Shown here: positions 7,640 to 17,657 of the stretch, piece by piece
Layout of the letters: each line of letters starts with the position of its first letter
How positions within the stretch are numbered: position 1 is the stretch's first letter
Assembly: GCF_014180685.1 (NCBI RefSeq)
Contig: NZ_JACEHF010000020.1
Coordinates: forward strand, 1-41,328
Direction of reading: 5' to 3'
From: Nocardioides pelophilus
GTDB lineage: Bacteria > Actinomycetota > Actinomycetes > Propionibacteriales > Nocardioidaceae
Length of the DNA stretch: 41,328 nucleotides
The notes under the pieces: generated by a model
Database searches by the model: none
Seen by the model: the letters and a program-made list of their open reading frames with translations, nothing else
Told to the model about the DNA's origin: nothing
Program-made: the position numbers and the translations under genes

Positions 7640-7688
7640 GTTGCCGATGTGAGGCGTTCCGCGTCAGCGGGGGTTGTGGACGGTTAGT

Positions 7689-7945
7689 GGTCTCGTGACG
7701 GTCGCTGCGCGACCTCCTCGACCAACGGGGGTTGGCGCGACTTCGTCGGCGTCTGGGGGTGGCGGGGTCTCGTGACGGTCGCTGCGCGACCTCCTCGACC
7801 AACGAGGTTGGGGCGACTTCCTCGACCAACGGGGTGCCAACTGACGGGGGTCTCGTGACGGTCGCTGCGCGACCTCCTCGACCTTCGGGGGTTGGCGCGA
7901 CCTCCTCGACCAACGGGGTTGGCGCGAGCCTCGACCGCCGGGGAT
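7689..7945 (-). repeat. Second family-1 repeat cluster, opposite orientation
   Basis: Full copies in reverse orientation start at 7689, 7766 and 7849; partial copies that keep only the right part (GCGAC..CCTCGACCAACGGGG) lie near 7813, 7895 and 7921. The linkers here are longer and more varied than in the array on the other side of the nuclease gene. The stretch 7594-7970 has no gene; these repeats and the palindromes at 7611-7639 account for most of it. Confidence 0.9.
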
Positions 7946-7970
7946 GGCCGGGGGCCGTTCGACCGAAGGG

Positions 7971-9023
7971 TCAGGGGACGTCTTCCGGCTTGGGGAGCCG
8001 GTCGATCTTGTTGTCCTTGAGGTAGTCCTTGAACTCGTCCTGCGAGATCGCGGCCATCAGCTCGCGGGACTTCTCGATGTTGAGCAGGACGATGCTCTGG
8101 CCGTCGGCGGAGGTGCCGGTGCCGTCGGTGTAGGCGGTCATCCACTCGACCTCGCCGGCGCCGCGGCGGATCACGTCGAACCCGAGGTCGCGGATCTCGT
8201 CGTTGGTGAAGTCGTCGTCGAGGACCAGCAGCTTGCCGAGGTCGCCGATCAGGTTGGTGACGGTGAGCGGGTTGATGCGGGTGCCGGTGCGGGTGACCTC
8301 GAAGAGCACGGTGCGCAGGAAGTTCTGCTGCCGGTCGATCCGGTCGAAGTCGCCACCGGGGAGCGTCTTGCGCTCGCGGACGTACTCGAGCGCCTCCTCG
8401 CCGTTGAAGTGCTGGGTGCCGCCGTCGGCCGTCTCGAGGTCGACGCCGCCGATGGTGTCGGTGATGTCCTTGAAGCCCTCGAAGTCGACCACGGCGACGT
8501 GGTCGATGTAGATGTCGAGGGTGTTCTCGAGGGTCTCGACGAGGAGCTCGGGCCCGCCCCAGGAGAACGCCGCGTTGAGCTTGGCCTCGCCGTGACCGGG
8601 GACGTCGACCCAGGAGTCGCGGGGGAAGGAGACGACCTGGCTGTTCTGGTGGTCCTCGTCGAGGTGCCAGATCATCATCGTGTCGCTGAGCAGGCCGGTG
8701 TCGCCCTCCTGGAGCCGCTCCCGGACGTCCGTGCCGCGTCCGTCGACCCCGACGAGCAGCACGTTGAGCGCTTCCTTCGGCTGGGTGCGGTCGGGGCGGT
8801 CGTCGCGCTCGAAGTCGGCGTCGAACCGTGGGATGTCGTCGATCTTGCTGTTGAGCGACCACACCCAGGCGCCGATGCCGACCGTCAGGACGAGGGCCAG
8901 GGCGACGAGGATCGTCAGCGCCTTGTGGCGCCGGATGAAGCCGGGTGCCGCGGCTCGATGGCTGGTCGACGCGGTCGGCTCCGACGTGGGGTCTTCGGTC
9001 GGAGCGTCTTCGCGCGGATCCAC
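7971..9023 (-). CDS. LytR-CpsA-Psr (LCP) family cell-wall ligase
   Basis: The protein has 350 residues: a short cytoplasmic N-terminus, one membrane span (about 34-56), then an extracellular LCP domain from about residue 86. Visible signatures are NVLLVGVDGRG, the LSDTMMIWHLD strand, SFPRDSWV with the conserved Arg, KLNAAFSWGGPELLV, DTIGGVDL and the GGDFDRIDRQQNFLRTV segment with the Arg-Asp pair that binds pyrophosphate. LCP enzymes transfer lipid-linked polymers (teichoic acid, arabinogalactan, capsule) to peptidoglycan. It is divergent from a large glycosyltransferase gene. The start is GTG 9023. Confidence 0.93.
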   Translation of the reverse strand: MDPREDAPTEDPTSEPTASTSHRAAAPGFIRRHKALTILVALALVLTVGIGAWVWSLNSKIDDIPRFDADFERDDRPDRTQPKEALNVLLVGVDGRGTDVRERLQEGDTGLLSDTMMIWHLDEDHQNSQVVSFPRDSWVDVPGHGEAKLNAAFSWGGPELLVETLENTLDIYIDHVAVVDFEGFKDITDTIGGVDLETADGGTQHFNGEEALEYVRERKTLPGGDFDRIDRQQNFLRTVLFEVTRTGTRINPLTVTNLIGDLGKLLVLDDDFTNDEIRDLGFDVIRRGAGEVEWMTAYTDGTGTSADGQSIVLLNIEKSRELMAAISQDEFKDYLKDNKIDRLPKPEDVP

Positions 9024-9079
9024 GTGGCGTTCTCCCGGTCTGATATCGATGGATGCGTCAGGCCGCCGGCCCTCCCACC

Positions 9080-9085
9080 TATAGT
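9080..9085 (+). promoter_or_regulatory. Candidate -10 box of the large glycosyltransferase operon
   Basis: TATAGT in the gap between the divergent LCP and glycosyltransferase genes. Transcription from it would start near 9092, which favours the ATG at 9134 over the in-frame ATG at 9089 as the translation start. No clear -35 was seen. Confidence 0.35.
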
Positions 9086-9133
9086 GTCATGGCGGCGAAA
9101 GGCGCCAAGAGGCCACCGGTTCCGGGGAGATGC

Positions 9134-12100
9134 ATGCAACGCGATGACTTCGAGGTAAGGCGCTTTCCCGGGATCGAGTCCGTCGGACTGAGCGAGTCGA
9201 GCACCCGGCTTCGGGTCGCGATCGTCACCGAGGAGATCATCGGGCCGGTGCGCAACGGCGGCATCGCGTCGACGTACTACCACCTGGCCAAGGGCCTCGC
9301 CGCGCAGGGCCACGAGGTCCACGTCCTCTTCCTCAAGGGCCCGGTCGTCCAGGACGAGACCCCGGAGCACTGGGTCGAGCGGTACGCCGAGTTCGGCGTG
9401 ACCCTCCACTACCTCCAGGTCTCGGAGATGGGGCTGTGGTGCGCGTCCCCGAACTGGCAGCGCCGCTACGCCAGTGCCTACGAGTGGCTGCGCGACCAGG
9501 ACCCGTTCGACGTCGTCCACACCTCCGAGTGGCGCGGCGGCCTCGTCTACGCCCTGATGGCCAAGCGCCTCGGACTCGCGTTCCGCGAGACCCTCTTCCT
9601 GGTCAAGACGTCGTCGCCGCACATCTGGAACCGGCACTACCAGATGCTGCCGATCACCGACACCAACCTGGTCGCGGCCTCCTACGCCGAGCAGAAGTGC
9701 GTCGAGCTCGCCGATGCGGTGATCGGGGGCTCCGCCCACCTGCTGTCCTTCATGGACTGGATCGGCTACCGGCTGCCGGAGACCAACGTCTTCGTCCAGC
9801 CCAACATCGTCGACTTCTCCAACGTGCCGGTGACCGATCGGCGGACCGGACCGCCCCGTCAGCACGGTGACGTGATCAAGAGCCGCGACCTGGTCTTCTT
9901 CGGCCGGCTCGAGGCACGCAAGGGCATCGAGATCTTCTGCAACGCGATCGACCTGCTCCACGAGCGGGGCGAGATCCCCAGCTCGGTGACGTTCCTCGGC
10001 AAGTGGGGCGGCAAGCTGCCGGCGCAGGGCGGCATGACGCCCGAGGACTACCTCGCCGAGAAGGCGGAGAGCTGGGAGTGCCCGGTGACCACGGTCACCG
10101 ACCGGAACCAGCCCGAGGCGCTGACGCTGCTGACCGAGCGCGACCTGATCGCGGTCATGCCCTCGCTGATCGAGAACTCCACCATGGCGGTCTACGAGAC
10201 CCTGGAGCAGCGGGTGGCGTTCATCGCCACGTCGGTCGGCGGCACCCCTGAGCTGATCGCCGAGGAGGACCACGCCACCTGCCTGGTCGAGCCCACGGCG
10301 CAGGCCCTCGCCGACCGGCTCGAGATCGCGCTCCGTGACGGCCAGGTCATCGCGCGCCCGCAATTCTCCAACAGCGCCAACCTCGACATCTGGTACGGCT
10401 TCCACTCCTACCTCGGCGAGCTGATCGCCGAGCACGGCAGCATCGACGCGGTCGCGCGGGTGATCGAGGGCGTCGACCGGCCGGGGGCCCCGGTGGAGTC
10501 GATCAGCTACGTCGCACTGGCGCGCCGCGGCGACTCGCTCGAGAAGCTGATCAAGGCCTGCCACGCGGAGGCGCCCGACGAGCTGGTGCTGGGCTACACC
10601 GACGTGAGTGTCCGAACGGCGATCGAGCAGGCCCAGGGTCTGCTCGAGGACGCATGCCCGAGCGTCCGGGTCGTCAACTGCCTCGGCCAGACCGCGGGCA
10701 CCGCCCTCAACACGTTGGTGGCGAGCCAGACCTCCGACGCGATGCTGGTGGCGGTGGGCCTCGGCGCGCTACCGGAGTCCGGCTTCTTCGCCGCCGCCAA
10801 GCAGGCGCTCAGCCATCGCCCGGACTCGCTGTTCACGACGTTCTTCTCCACCGACGACACCCTGGTCGGCATGCCGCTGGGCGGCGACGTCGCCTCGCAG
10901 GTCCTCACCTCGCAGGCGTACGGCGCCGAGGTGGTCGCGCTGCGCAAGGAGACCTTCGACGCGGTCGGCGAGTTCGAGCCGTACGACGCCCGCCACGGCA
11001 TCGTGCACGAGTTCGTCACCCGCGCGGCCGAGTCCGGTCACGACCTCCTGGTCCTGCCGGAGCAGCTGCTGATGTGGCCGGGGGCCGAGGTCACCGGCCG
11101 GGCGTTCAAGACCGATCAGCTCTACGCCTACCTCAACGCCAAGCCGCTCATCGACGCCTCGCCGCTGTCGCAGCGCAAGGTCCTGCTCGCGGCACTCCAC
11201 GGAGCTTCCACCCGCGGGCCCGGTGCGGTCGACGAGCGACTGCTGCGGGGCGAAGGCGCCGAGGAGGTCGACAGCCACTGGCTGATGCCGGCCACCTGGG
11301 ACACCGAGAACGTCGTCGGAGCCCGGCAGCGACGGGTGATCATCGGCCTGAACGCCCAGCAGAACGAGATCTGGTTCTACGCCCGCGGTCCGGGTGAGCG
11401 CCGCCTGCTGGTGAGGGGCGAGGTCGAAGCCGTCCAGCTGGTCACGAGCTACGGCCAGGAGGGCACGGAGGACCACGTGACCCTGTCGGTTCTCAAGCTG
11501 CCGGAGACCTGGAAGGACGGGACGTCGTATCCGCTCGTGTGGGGGACCTTTGAGGACGACGAGAAGCTGCGCACCGTGTTGGCGCGCATCAACAAGATCG
11601 GCGCGCGGACCTTCGCCATGTCCGGCCGCACTCCGGTGCTGTCGGCGCGGGTGATCACCGAGCTGATGGACCGGCACCTCGCCCGACTCGGCCAGCCGGC
11701 CGAGGCTGCCGAGCCCGAGTCCGAGACCGACGTCCTGGTCAAGGAGGCCCTCGCGGCCGCGATGGAGTTGGCTGAGGACCGTCTCGACCCCGAGCGCATC
11801 CTCGAGCACAGCCGGATGCTCCTCGAGAGCCCGCCGCCAGGGCCGCCGCCGATCACGGCCCGGTCGGGCCTGAAGCCGCCGGAGCGCCGCGAGGCGTGGG
11901 CCGAGGGTGACTGGCTGACGGGCTGGGCCTGGGACCGCGAGGACCAGAGCCGGATCCTCCATGTGGCCGTCATGCGCGGCAAGCAGCCGCTGCTGGTGGT
12001 GCCGGCCGACCTGACGGACCGGTCGCTCGAGGACGTGCCGGGCCGCGGCAAGCACGCGTTCCGGATCCCGGTGCGGCCGGAGTTCTTCGACGGCGAGGAG

Positions 12101-12271
12101 ATCCACCTCCAGGTGTGGGAGGCCGGGACGCCCGTCTACCGCGGCCGGCTCTACGTCGAGCACGATGACGAGCCGCTGCTCCGCCGCGTGCGTTCCGCGC
12201 AGGACTGGTCGGCACCCCCGCAGAAGGTGGAGACGGCGGCGACGCGGAAGCGCTGGTGGGCCCGGCGATGA
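9134..12271 (+). CDS. Large multidomain glycosyltransferase (GT4 plus GT2-like)
   Basis: The protein has 1045 residues. Residues about 28-440 are a GT-B/GT4 glycosyltransferase: LRVAIVTEEIIGPVRNGGI, DLVFFGRLEARKGIE, PSLIENSTMAVYE and TSVGGTPELIAE with the nucleotide-sugar glutamates. Residues about 455-680 look like a second GT2-like module, without a clear DxD. The C-terminal third has a globular part (VVGARQRRVIIGLNAQQNEI) and, from about 925, a GWAWDRED beta-sandwich domain of a type I have seen at the ends of glycan enzymes. It probably builds or modifies a cell-surface glycan. ATG 9134 was chosen; 9089 is an alternative. The downstream TPR-methyltransferase overlaps by 4 bp. Confidence 0.82.
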   Translation: MQRDDFEVRRFPGIESVGLSESSTRLRVAIVTEEIIGPVRNGGIASTYYHLAKGLAAQGHEVHVLFLKGPVVQDETPEHWVERYAEFGVTLHYLQVSEMGLWCASPNWQRRYASAYEWLRDQDPFDVVHTSEWRGGLVYALMAKRLGLAFRETLFLVKTSSPHIWNRHYQMLPITDTNLVAASYAEQKCVELADAVIGGSAHLLSFMDWIGYRLPETNVFVQPNIVDFSNVPVTDRRTGPPRQHGDVIKSRDLVFFGRLEARKGIEIFCNAIDLLHERGEIPSSVTFLGKWGGKLPAQGGMTPEDYLAEKAESWECPVTTVTDRNQPEALTLLTERDLIAVMPSLIENSTMAVYETLEQRVAFIATSVGGTPELIAEEDHATCLVEPTAQALADRLEIALRDGQVIARPQFSNSANLDIWYGFHSYLGELIAEHGSIDAVARVIEGVDRPGAPVESISYVALARRGDSLEKLIKACHAEAPDELVLGYTDVSVRTAIEQAQGLLEDACPSVRVVNCLGQTAGTALNTLVASQTSDAMLVAVGLGALPESGFFAAAKQALSHRPDSLFTTFFSTDDTLVGMPLGGDVASQVLTSQAYGAEVVALRKETFDAVGEFEPYDARHGIVHEFVTRAAESGHDLLVLPEQLLMWPGAEVTGRAFKTDQLYAYLNAKPLIDASPLSQRKVLLAALHGASTRGPGAVDERLLRGEGAEEVDSHWLMPATWDTENVVGARQRRVIIGLNAQQNEIWFYARGPGERRLLVRGEVEAVQLVTSYGQEGTEDHVTLSVLKLPETWKDGTSYPLVWGTFEDDEKLRTVLARINKIGARTFAMSGRTPVLSARVITELMDRHLARLGQPAEAAEPESETDVLVKEALAAAMELAEDRLDPERILEHSRMLLESPPPGPPPITARSGLKPPERREAWAEGDWLTGWAWDREDQSRILHVAVMRGKQPLLVVPADLTDRSLEDVPGRGKHAFRIPVRPEFFDGEEIHLQVWEAGTPVYRGRLYVEHDDEPLLRRVRSAQDWSAPPQKVETAATRKRWWARR

Positions 12272-13623
12272 CGGCGACCGCCGATCCGCTCGAGGCCGCC
12301 AGGTCGGCCATCGCGGCGAAGGACTGGGAGGGTGCCCGCACGCTGTTGGCCCCGCTCGCTGCGGAGTCGCCCTTCGGGCTTCAACTCTTCCTCCTCGCGC
12401 GGGCCGAGCTCGAGCTGGGCCGACCCGACGTCGCCGTCCAGCTGGTCAGGGTGTTCCGCCGGGAGCGGCCCAAGCACGTCGGCGCTTGCGTGCTTGCGGC
12501 GAAGGCGCACCTTGCGAACCGTCAGCTGGACGAGGCGGACGAGGCCGTGCGCGCCGGCCTGGCGCTCGAGCCGGACCACAACGGCCTCCGGGAGCTGACC
12601 GAGCGCGTCGCCGCCGCGCGGAGCGCCGAGGAGGCGGCTGGGTCCATCGCGGTCGTCGACAGCGCCTATCTCGCCGCGCGAGAGACCGGTCCGAGCGACG
12701 AACTGATCGCCGCCGCGCAGGTGCTGCACGAGCTCGCCCCGGGTTCCGACTGGATGCAGGACCTCGCCCAGGCCAAGATCGCCTACTTCCGCAACGCCAC
12801 CGACCTCCGCGAGGCGCTCCGCAACTACGACCCGCACCTGATCGACATCTCGACGCGCTTCGACTACGTCGCGTGGCCGAAGCGGATCCAGGAGTACGTG
12901 CGGGGCAGGTCGGTGCTCGACGTCGGCTGCGGGTTCGGCGGGTTCGGCATGGGCTTCCTGATCGCCGGCGCCACGTCGTACGCCGGCCTCGACCCTGCCA
13001 TGCCGCTCGACAGCACCCGCGCGAAGAACAAGAGGGTCCGTCAGTGGGACGACATGGGCATCACGCCGAGGGAGATCGCCGAGCAGCTGCCTGCCATCCG
13101 GCTGTTCCAGAGCACCTCGGAGGACCTGTCCTTCGACGAGACCTTCGACACGATCGCGCTGCACAACGTCACCGAGCACCTGATGCAGCTCGACGAGGTC
13201 TTCCGCGGCCTGGTGCGGCTCTGCAAGCCCGACACCAACCTCGTCTTCCACCACCACAACTACTACTGCTGGAACGGCCACCACCTGGCGCCCAACCAGC
13301 CGGCGCAGCTCAAGGTGGACGACCCCAAGCAGCAGCTGGTCTACGACTGGCGCCACATCAACGCCGTCCCCGACCTGCCGGAGAACCACTACATCCTCAA
13401 CAACCTCAACCGGGTCCGCCTCGACGAGCTGCGCGAGCTCACTGAGAGGTACTTCGAGATCGACCGGTGGGACGAGATCCCCTCGTCGATGGCGACGCTC
13501 GACCGGCTCACCCCGGAGATCGTCGACCGGGTCCGGGAGGCTGTCCCCGACATCCAGGAGCGCGAGCTCACCGTCAACGCCGTACTGGCCGTGGCGCGCC
13601 CGAAGGCTCAGGAGAACAGATGA
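12268..13623 (+). CDS. TPR-like domain fused to SAM methyltransferase
   Basis: The protein has 451 residues. About the first 130 residues form TPR-like helical pairs (LAPLAAESPFGLQLFLLARAELE style, ending LEPDHNGLREL). A class I methyltransferase domain follows, with motif I VLDVGCGFGGFGMG near residue 215 and a motif II region FDTIALHNVTEHLMQLDEVF. The HHHNYYCWNGHHL stretch is unusually rich in aromatic residues and histidine. It probably methylates a glycan made by the upstream glycosyltransferase, with which it overlaps (ATGA); its stop also overlaps the next lipoprotein gene. Confidence 0.82.
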   Translation: MTATADPLEAARSAIAAKDWEGARTLLAPLAAESPFGLQLFLLARAELELGRPDVAVQLVRVFRRERPKHVGACVLAAKAHLANRQLDEADEAVRAGLALEPDHNGLRELTERVAAARSAEEAAGSIAVVDSAYLAARETGPSDELIAAAQVLHELAPGSDWMQDLAQAKIAYFRNATDLREALRNYDPHLIDISTRFDYVAWPKRIQEYVRGRSVLDVGCGFGGFGMGFLIAGATSYAGLDPAMPLDSTRAKNKRVRQWDDMGITPREIAEQLPAIRLFQSTSEDLSFDETFDTIALHNVTEHLMQLDEVFRGLVRLCKPDTNLVFHHHNYYCWNGHHLAPNQPAQLKVDDPKQQLVYDWRHINAVPDLPENHYILNNLNRVRLDELRELTERYFEIDRWDEIPSSMATLDRLTPEIVDRVREAVPDIQERELTVNAVLAVARPKAQENR

Positions 13624-14279
13624 TCGCTCACCCCGCGTGGAGACGCGGCCTGGCGGTGATGGCAGCGACGCTGCTCATCGGCGGCCTCGCGGCGTGTGCG
13701 GAGTCCAGCGACGGATCCGACGAGTCCGACGAACCGTCCTTCGCCGACGACACGTCGAGCGAGACCCCGGCCGGCGAGTCGTTCGACCCTTCCCCTCCGT
13801 CGTCGACCAAGGACCCGACCGAGAACGGCGGATTCAAGGCGCTGCCCGACTGCGACGACCTGGCGCGGTCGATCGTCGACGGCGTCGACGTCGTCGACAC
13901 CGAGGAGGTCGAGGGCCGGTCGTGCCGCTTCACCATCGGCGAGGATCCGCTGCTGGGACGACAGACGGTCTGGATCACCGGCGGTGGTGGCGACTGGCCG
14001 ACCGAGTTCAAGGCCGACGCGCTCAACGACATGCTGGCCGAAGCCTTCGACACCGGCGACGAGAGCTACACCTCGTCGGTGACGAAGGTCCGCGCTCCGG
14101 GGTGGTCCTACGGCGTCGAGTTCGCCGAGCGGCTCAGCGAGGGCAGGCGTACGTCGTACCGGTTGTTCTCGTTCTCCGAGAACGGCGACCTGCTCACCTG
14201 CCACACCAGCGTCACCGACGCCGGCCTCGGCGCCTTCGTCGAGTGGTGCGACGACGCGCTGGCTGCCGTGCAGCCCTGA
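13620..14279 (+). CDS. Secreted lipoprotein, unknown function
   Basis: The protein has 219 residues with a signal sequence ending in lipobox LAAC (Cys26), then an acidic, Ser/Asp/Pro-rich linker (about 27-70) and a compact domain with four cysteines (PDCDDL, RSCRF, LLTCHT and EWCDD) that could form two disulfides. It resembles the DUF3558-type small actinobacterial lipoproteins in layout, but I cannot assign it. Its start overlaps the methyltransferase stop, so it is the last gene of a three-gene surface-glycan operon. Confidence 0.7.
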   Translation: MIAHPAWRRGLAVMAATLLIGGLAACAESSDGSDESDEPSFADDTSSETPAGESFDPSPPSSTKDPTENGGFKALPDCDDLARSIVDGVDVVDTEEVEGRSCRFTIGEDPLLGRQTVWITGGGGDWPTEFKADALNDMLAEAFDTGDESYTSSVTKVRAPGWSYGVEFAERLSEGRRTSYRLFSFSENGDLLTCHTSVTDAGLGAFVEWCDDALAAVQP

Positions 14280-14285
14280 CCCCTA

Positions 14286-14403
14286 GGTTTCGAGGCTCGC
14301 TGCGCTCGCACCTCAACCAGCGGGGGCCGCTGGTTGAGGTGCGACGAGCGCAGCGGGAGCCGCTGGTTGAGGTGCGACGAGCGCAGCGAGGAGCCTCGAA
14401 ACC
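14286..14403. repeat. Three copies of a second repeat family, two inverted (possible terminator)
   Basis: Copy 1 (14286-14323) runs GGTTTCGAGGCTCGC..CAACCAGCGG; copies 2 (14327-14358, truncated) and 3 (14360-14403) run the other way, so copies 1 and 3 can fold into a very long hairpin. It sits between the end of the lipoprotein gene and the end of the cysN remnant, a place where it could stop transcription from both sides. A short piece of the same family lies at 23772-23785. Confidence 0.85.
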
Positions 14404-14420
14404 AAGGCTCGTGGCGGAGA

Positions 14421-15121
14421 TCAGCCGAGGATCATGCCGGCGCCGACGGTCACGCCGGTCGCCTCGTCGATCAGGATGAACGAGCCGGTGGCGCGGTTCT
14501 TGGCGTACGGGTCGCTCAGCAGCGGCACCGTGGTGCGCAGCTGGACCCGGCCGATCTCGTTGACGCCGAGCTCCTTGGTCTCCTGGTCGCGGTGCCGGGT
14601 GTTGACGTCCAGGCGGTACTGGATGTCCTTCACCAGGGCGCGGCCGGTGCGGGTGGTGTGCTTGATGGCGAGCTTTTGCCGCGGCTTGAGCGGCGTCGTC
14701 GTCATCCAGCAGACCATCGCGTCGATGTCCTGACGCGGCTCGGGCGCGTTCTTGACCCGGGCGATCATGTCGCCCCGCGACACGTCGACGTCGTCCTCGA
14801 GGTGGACGGTCACCGACATCGGCGGGAACGCCTCGGTGATCTCCTTGTCGAACAGGTCGATCTTGGAGATCCGCGACGTCATGCCGGACGGCAGCACCAC
14901 GACCTCGTCACCGGGCTTCAGCACGCCGCCCGCGACCTGGCCCGCGTAACCGCGGTAGTCGTGGAACTCGTCGGACTTGGGCCGGACGACGTACTGCACC
15001 GGGAACCGGGCGGACGCCCACCCGCAAGTTCATCATCGCCGACACCCCGCAGCAGCAGCCGGATCAGGGTGGACTTGCCGTCTTCGACGGAGCCCGCGGT
15101 GGCGAAGCGCAGCAGATCCAT
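14421..15121 (-). pseudogene. cysN: Remnant of cysN (3' half plus a scrap of the 5' end)
   Basis: The 3' portion (14421-about 15012) matches the intact cysN at 33716-34307 without gaps and with roughly twenty base differences, only about four of which change an amino acid. At 15012 similarity breaks off: the GTPase region is missing, a 35-bp piece (15015-15049) is an exact inverted copy of 34694-34728, and from about 15050 a short 5' end reappears (MDLLRFATAGSVEDGKST read backwards). With its GTP-binding middle deleted it cannot make a working ATP-sulfurylase subunit. A 192-codon open frame remains (start GTG 14999). Confidence 0.92.
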
Positions 15122-15126
15122 GCTCG

Positions 15127-16329
<1,203 letters not shown>

Positions 16330-16331
16330 CG

Positions 16332-17657
16332 ATGAGCGGCCCGACTATAGTCGAAACACCGATCGCTGGGCTGTTGATGGTCAGTCTGCCGGTGCCGGCG
16401 GATGCGCGAGGCTGGTTCAAGGAGAACTGGCAGCGCGAGAAGATGGTCGCTGCCGGGTTGCCGGATTTCGGGCCGGTACAGCAGAACGTCGCCTTCAACC
16501 CTGCCGCGGGCACGACCCGGGGCATCCATGCCGAGCCGTGGGACAAGCTCGTGTCGGTCGCCACCGGGCGGGTCTTCGGGGCGTGGGTCGACCTGCGGGC
16601 CGGCGACGGCTTCGGCACGGTGTTCACCATGGAGCTGGGGCCTGAGTCGGCGGTGTTCGTGCCCCGCGGAGTCGGCAACGCCTATCAGACGCTCGAAGAT
16701 GCCACGTCCTACATCTACCTGGTCAACGACCACTGGAGCCCCGGCGCCGCCTATGTCGGCCTGAGCCCAGCCGACCCGGCGCTGGCGGTCGAATGGCCGA
16801 TCCCACTGGATCGGGCGGTGCTCAGCGCCAAGGACCTGAAGAGCCCACCGTTGAGCCAGGTTCGTCCAGTCGCACCCCGGCGGACGCTCATCGTCGGGGC
16901 GAACGGCCAGGTCGGCCGGGCGCTGCGGGCCGTCTTGCCCGCCGCCGTGGCGTGGGGGAGGGACGAGTTCGACGTCACCGACCCCGCGGCGTACGACGAC
17001 GTCGACTGGCGCCAGTACGACGCCGTCATCAACGCTGCTGCCTATACCGCGGTCGACGAGGCCGAGACCGACCAAGGGCGTCGCGATGCGTGGCGGGTCA
17101 ACGTGCACGCCACCGTGAACCTCGCGCGGGCGGCATTGACCCACAACCTGAGGCTGGTCCACGTGTCCAGCGATTACGTCTTCGACGGATCACGTGAGGA
17201 GCACCAGGTCGATGAGCCGTTCAGCCCGCTCGGTGTGTACGGGCAGACGAAGGCGGCAGCCGACGCAGTGGTCATGGTGGTCCCGCGACACTACATCGTG
17301 CGGACGAGCTGGGTGATCGGCGACGGCCACAACTTCATCGCGACGATGCAGCGGCTGGCGCGCGAGGGAGTCAATCCCAGCGTGGTCGACGACCAGGTTG
17401 GACGACTCAGCCACACCGAAGACATCGCGACCCGGATCGTCGAGCTCCTCGACTCCGGTGCGCCGTACGGCACCTACAACGTCACCAGCGGCGGCGCGCC
17501 GAAGTCCTGGTACGAGATCGCCCGGGACGTCTTCGCTGCGGAGGGCCACGATCCCGACCGCGTCACACCGGTCTCGACCGCCGCGTACTCGGCGGGGAAG
17601 TCGCTGGCGCCGCGACCGCGTTTCAGCACGCTGGCCGAGTCAGGTTCGGCTAGGTAG
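16332..17657 (+). CDS. Fused dTDP-4-keto-rhamnose 3,5-epimerase / reductase (RmlC-RmlD)
   Basis: The protein has 441 residues. Residues 1 to about 180 are an RmlC-like cupin (ADARGWFKENW, GTTRGIHAEPWDK, VFVPRGVGNAYQTL); residues about 184-441 are an RmlD-like SDR reductase (TLIVGANGQVGRAL, INAAAYTAVDEAE, SSDYVFDG, YGQTKAAAD). Together they would finish dTDP-L-rhamnose from the RmlB product. Such fusions occur in actinobacteria. In the cupin the usual HGF segment reads GNAY, as in the fused family as I recall it. The C-terminus stops abruptly after RPRFSTLAESGSAR; RmlD proteins normally continue for some 20-30 residues, so the end may have been trimmed. The next gene starts on the last base of the stop codon. 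Confidence 0.88.
   Translation: MSGPTIVETPIAGLLMVSLPVPADARGWFKENWQREKMVAAGLPDFGPVQQNVAFNPAAGTTRGIHAEPWDKLVSVATGRVFGAWVDLRAGDGFGTVFTMELGPESAVFVPRGVGNAYQTLEDATSYIYLVNDHWSPGAAYVGLSPADPALAVEWPIPLDRAVLSAKDLKSPPLSQVRPVAPRRTLIVGANGQVGRALRAVLPAAVAWGRDEFDVTDPAAYDDVDWRQYDAVINAAAYTAVDEAETDQGRRDAWRVNVHATVNLARAALTHNLRLVHVSSDYVFDGSREEHQVDEPFSPLGVYGQTKAAADAVVMVVPRHYIVRTSWVIGDGHNFIATMQRLAREGVNPSVVDDQVGRLSHTEDIATRIVELLDSGAPYGTYNVTSGGAPKSWYEIARDVFAAEGHDPDRVTPVSTAAYSAGKSLAPRPRFSTLAESGSAR

Noticed and set aside
14421-14999. A functional 192-residue CysN-like protein
   Set aside because: The open frame lacks the whole GTP-binding part and is followed by an inverted and rearranged scar, so it is treated as a pseudogene.
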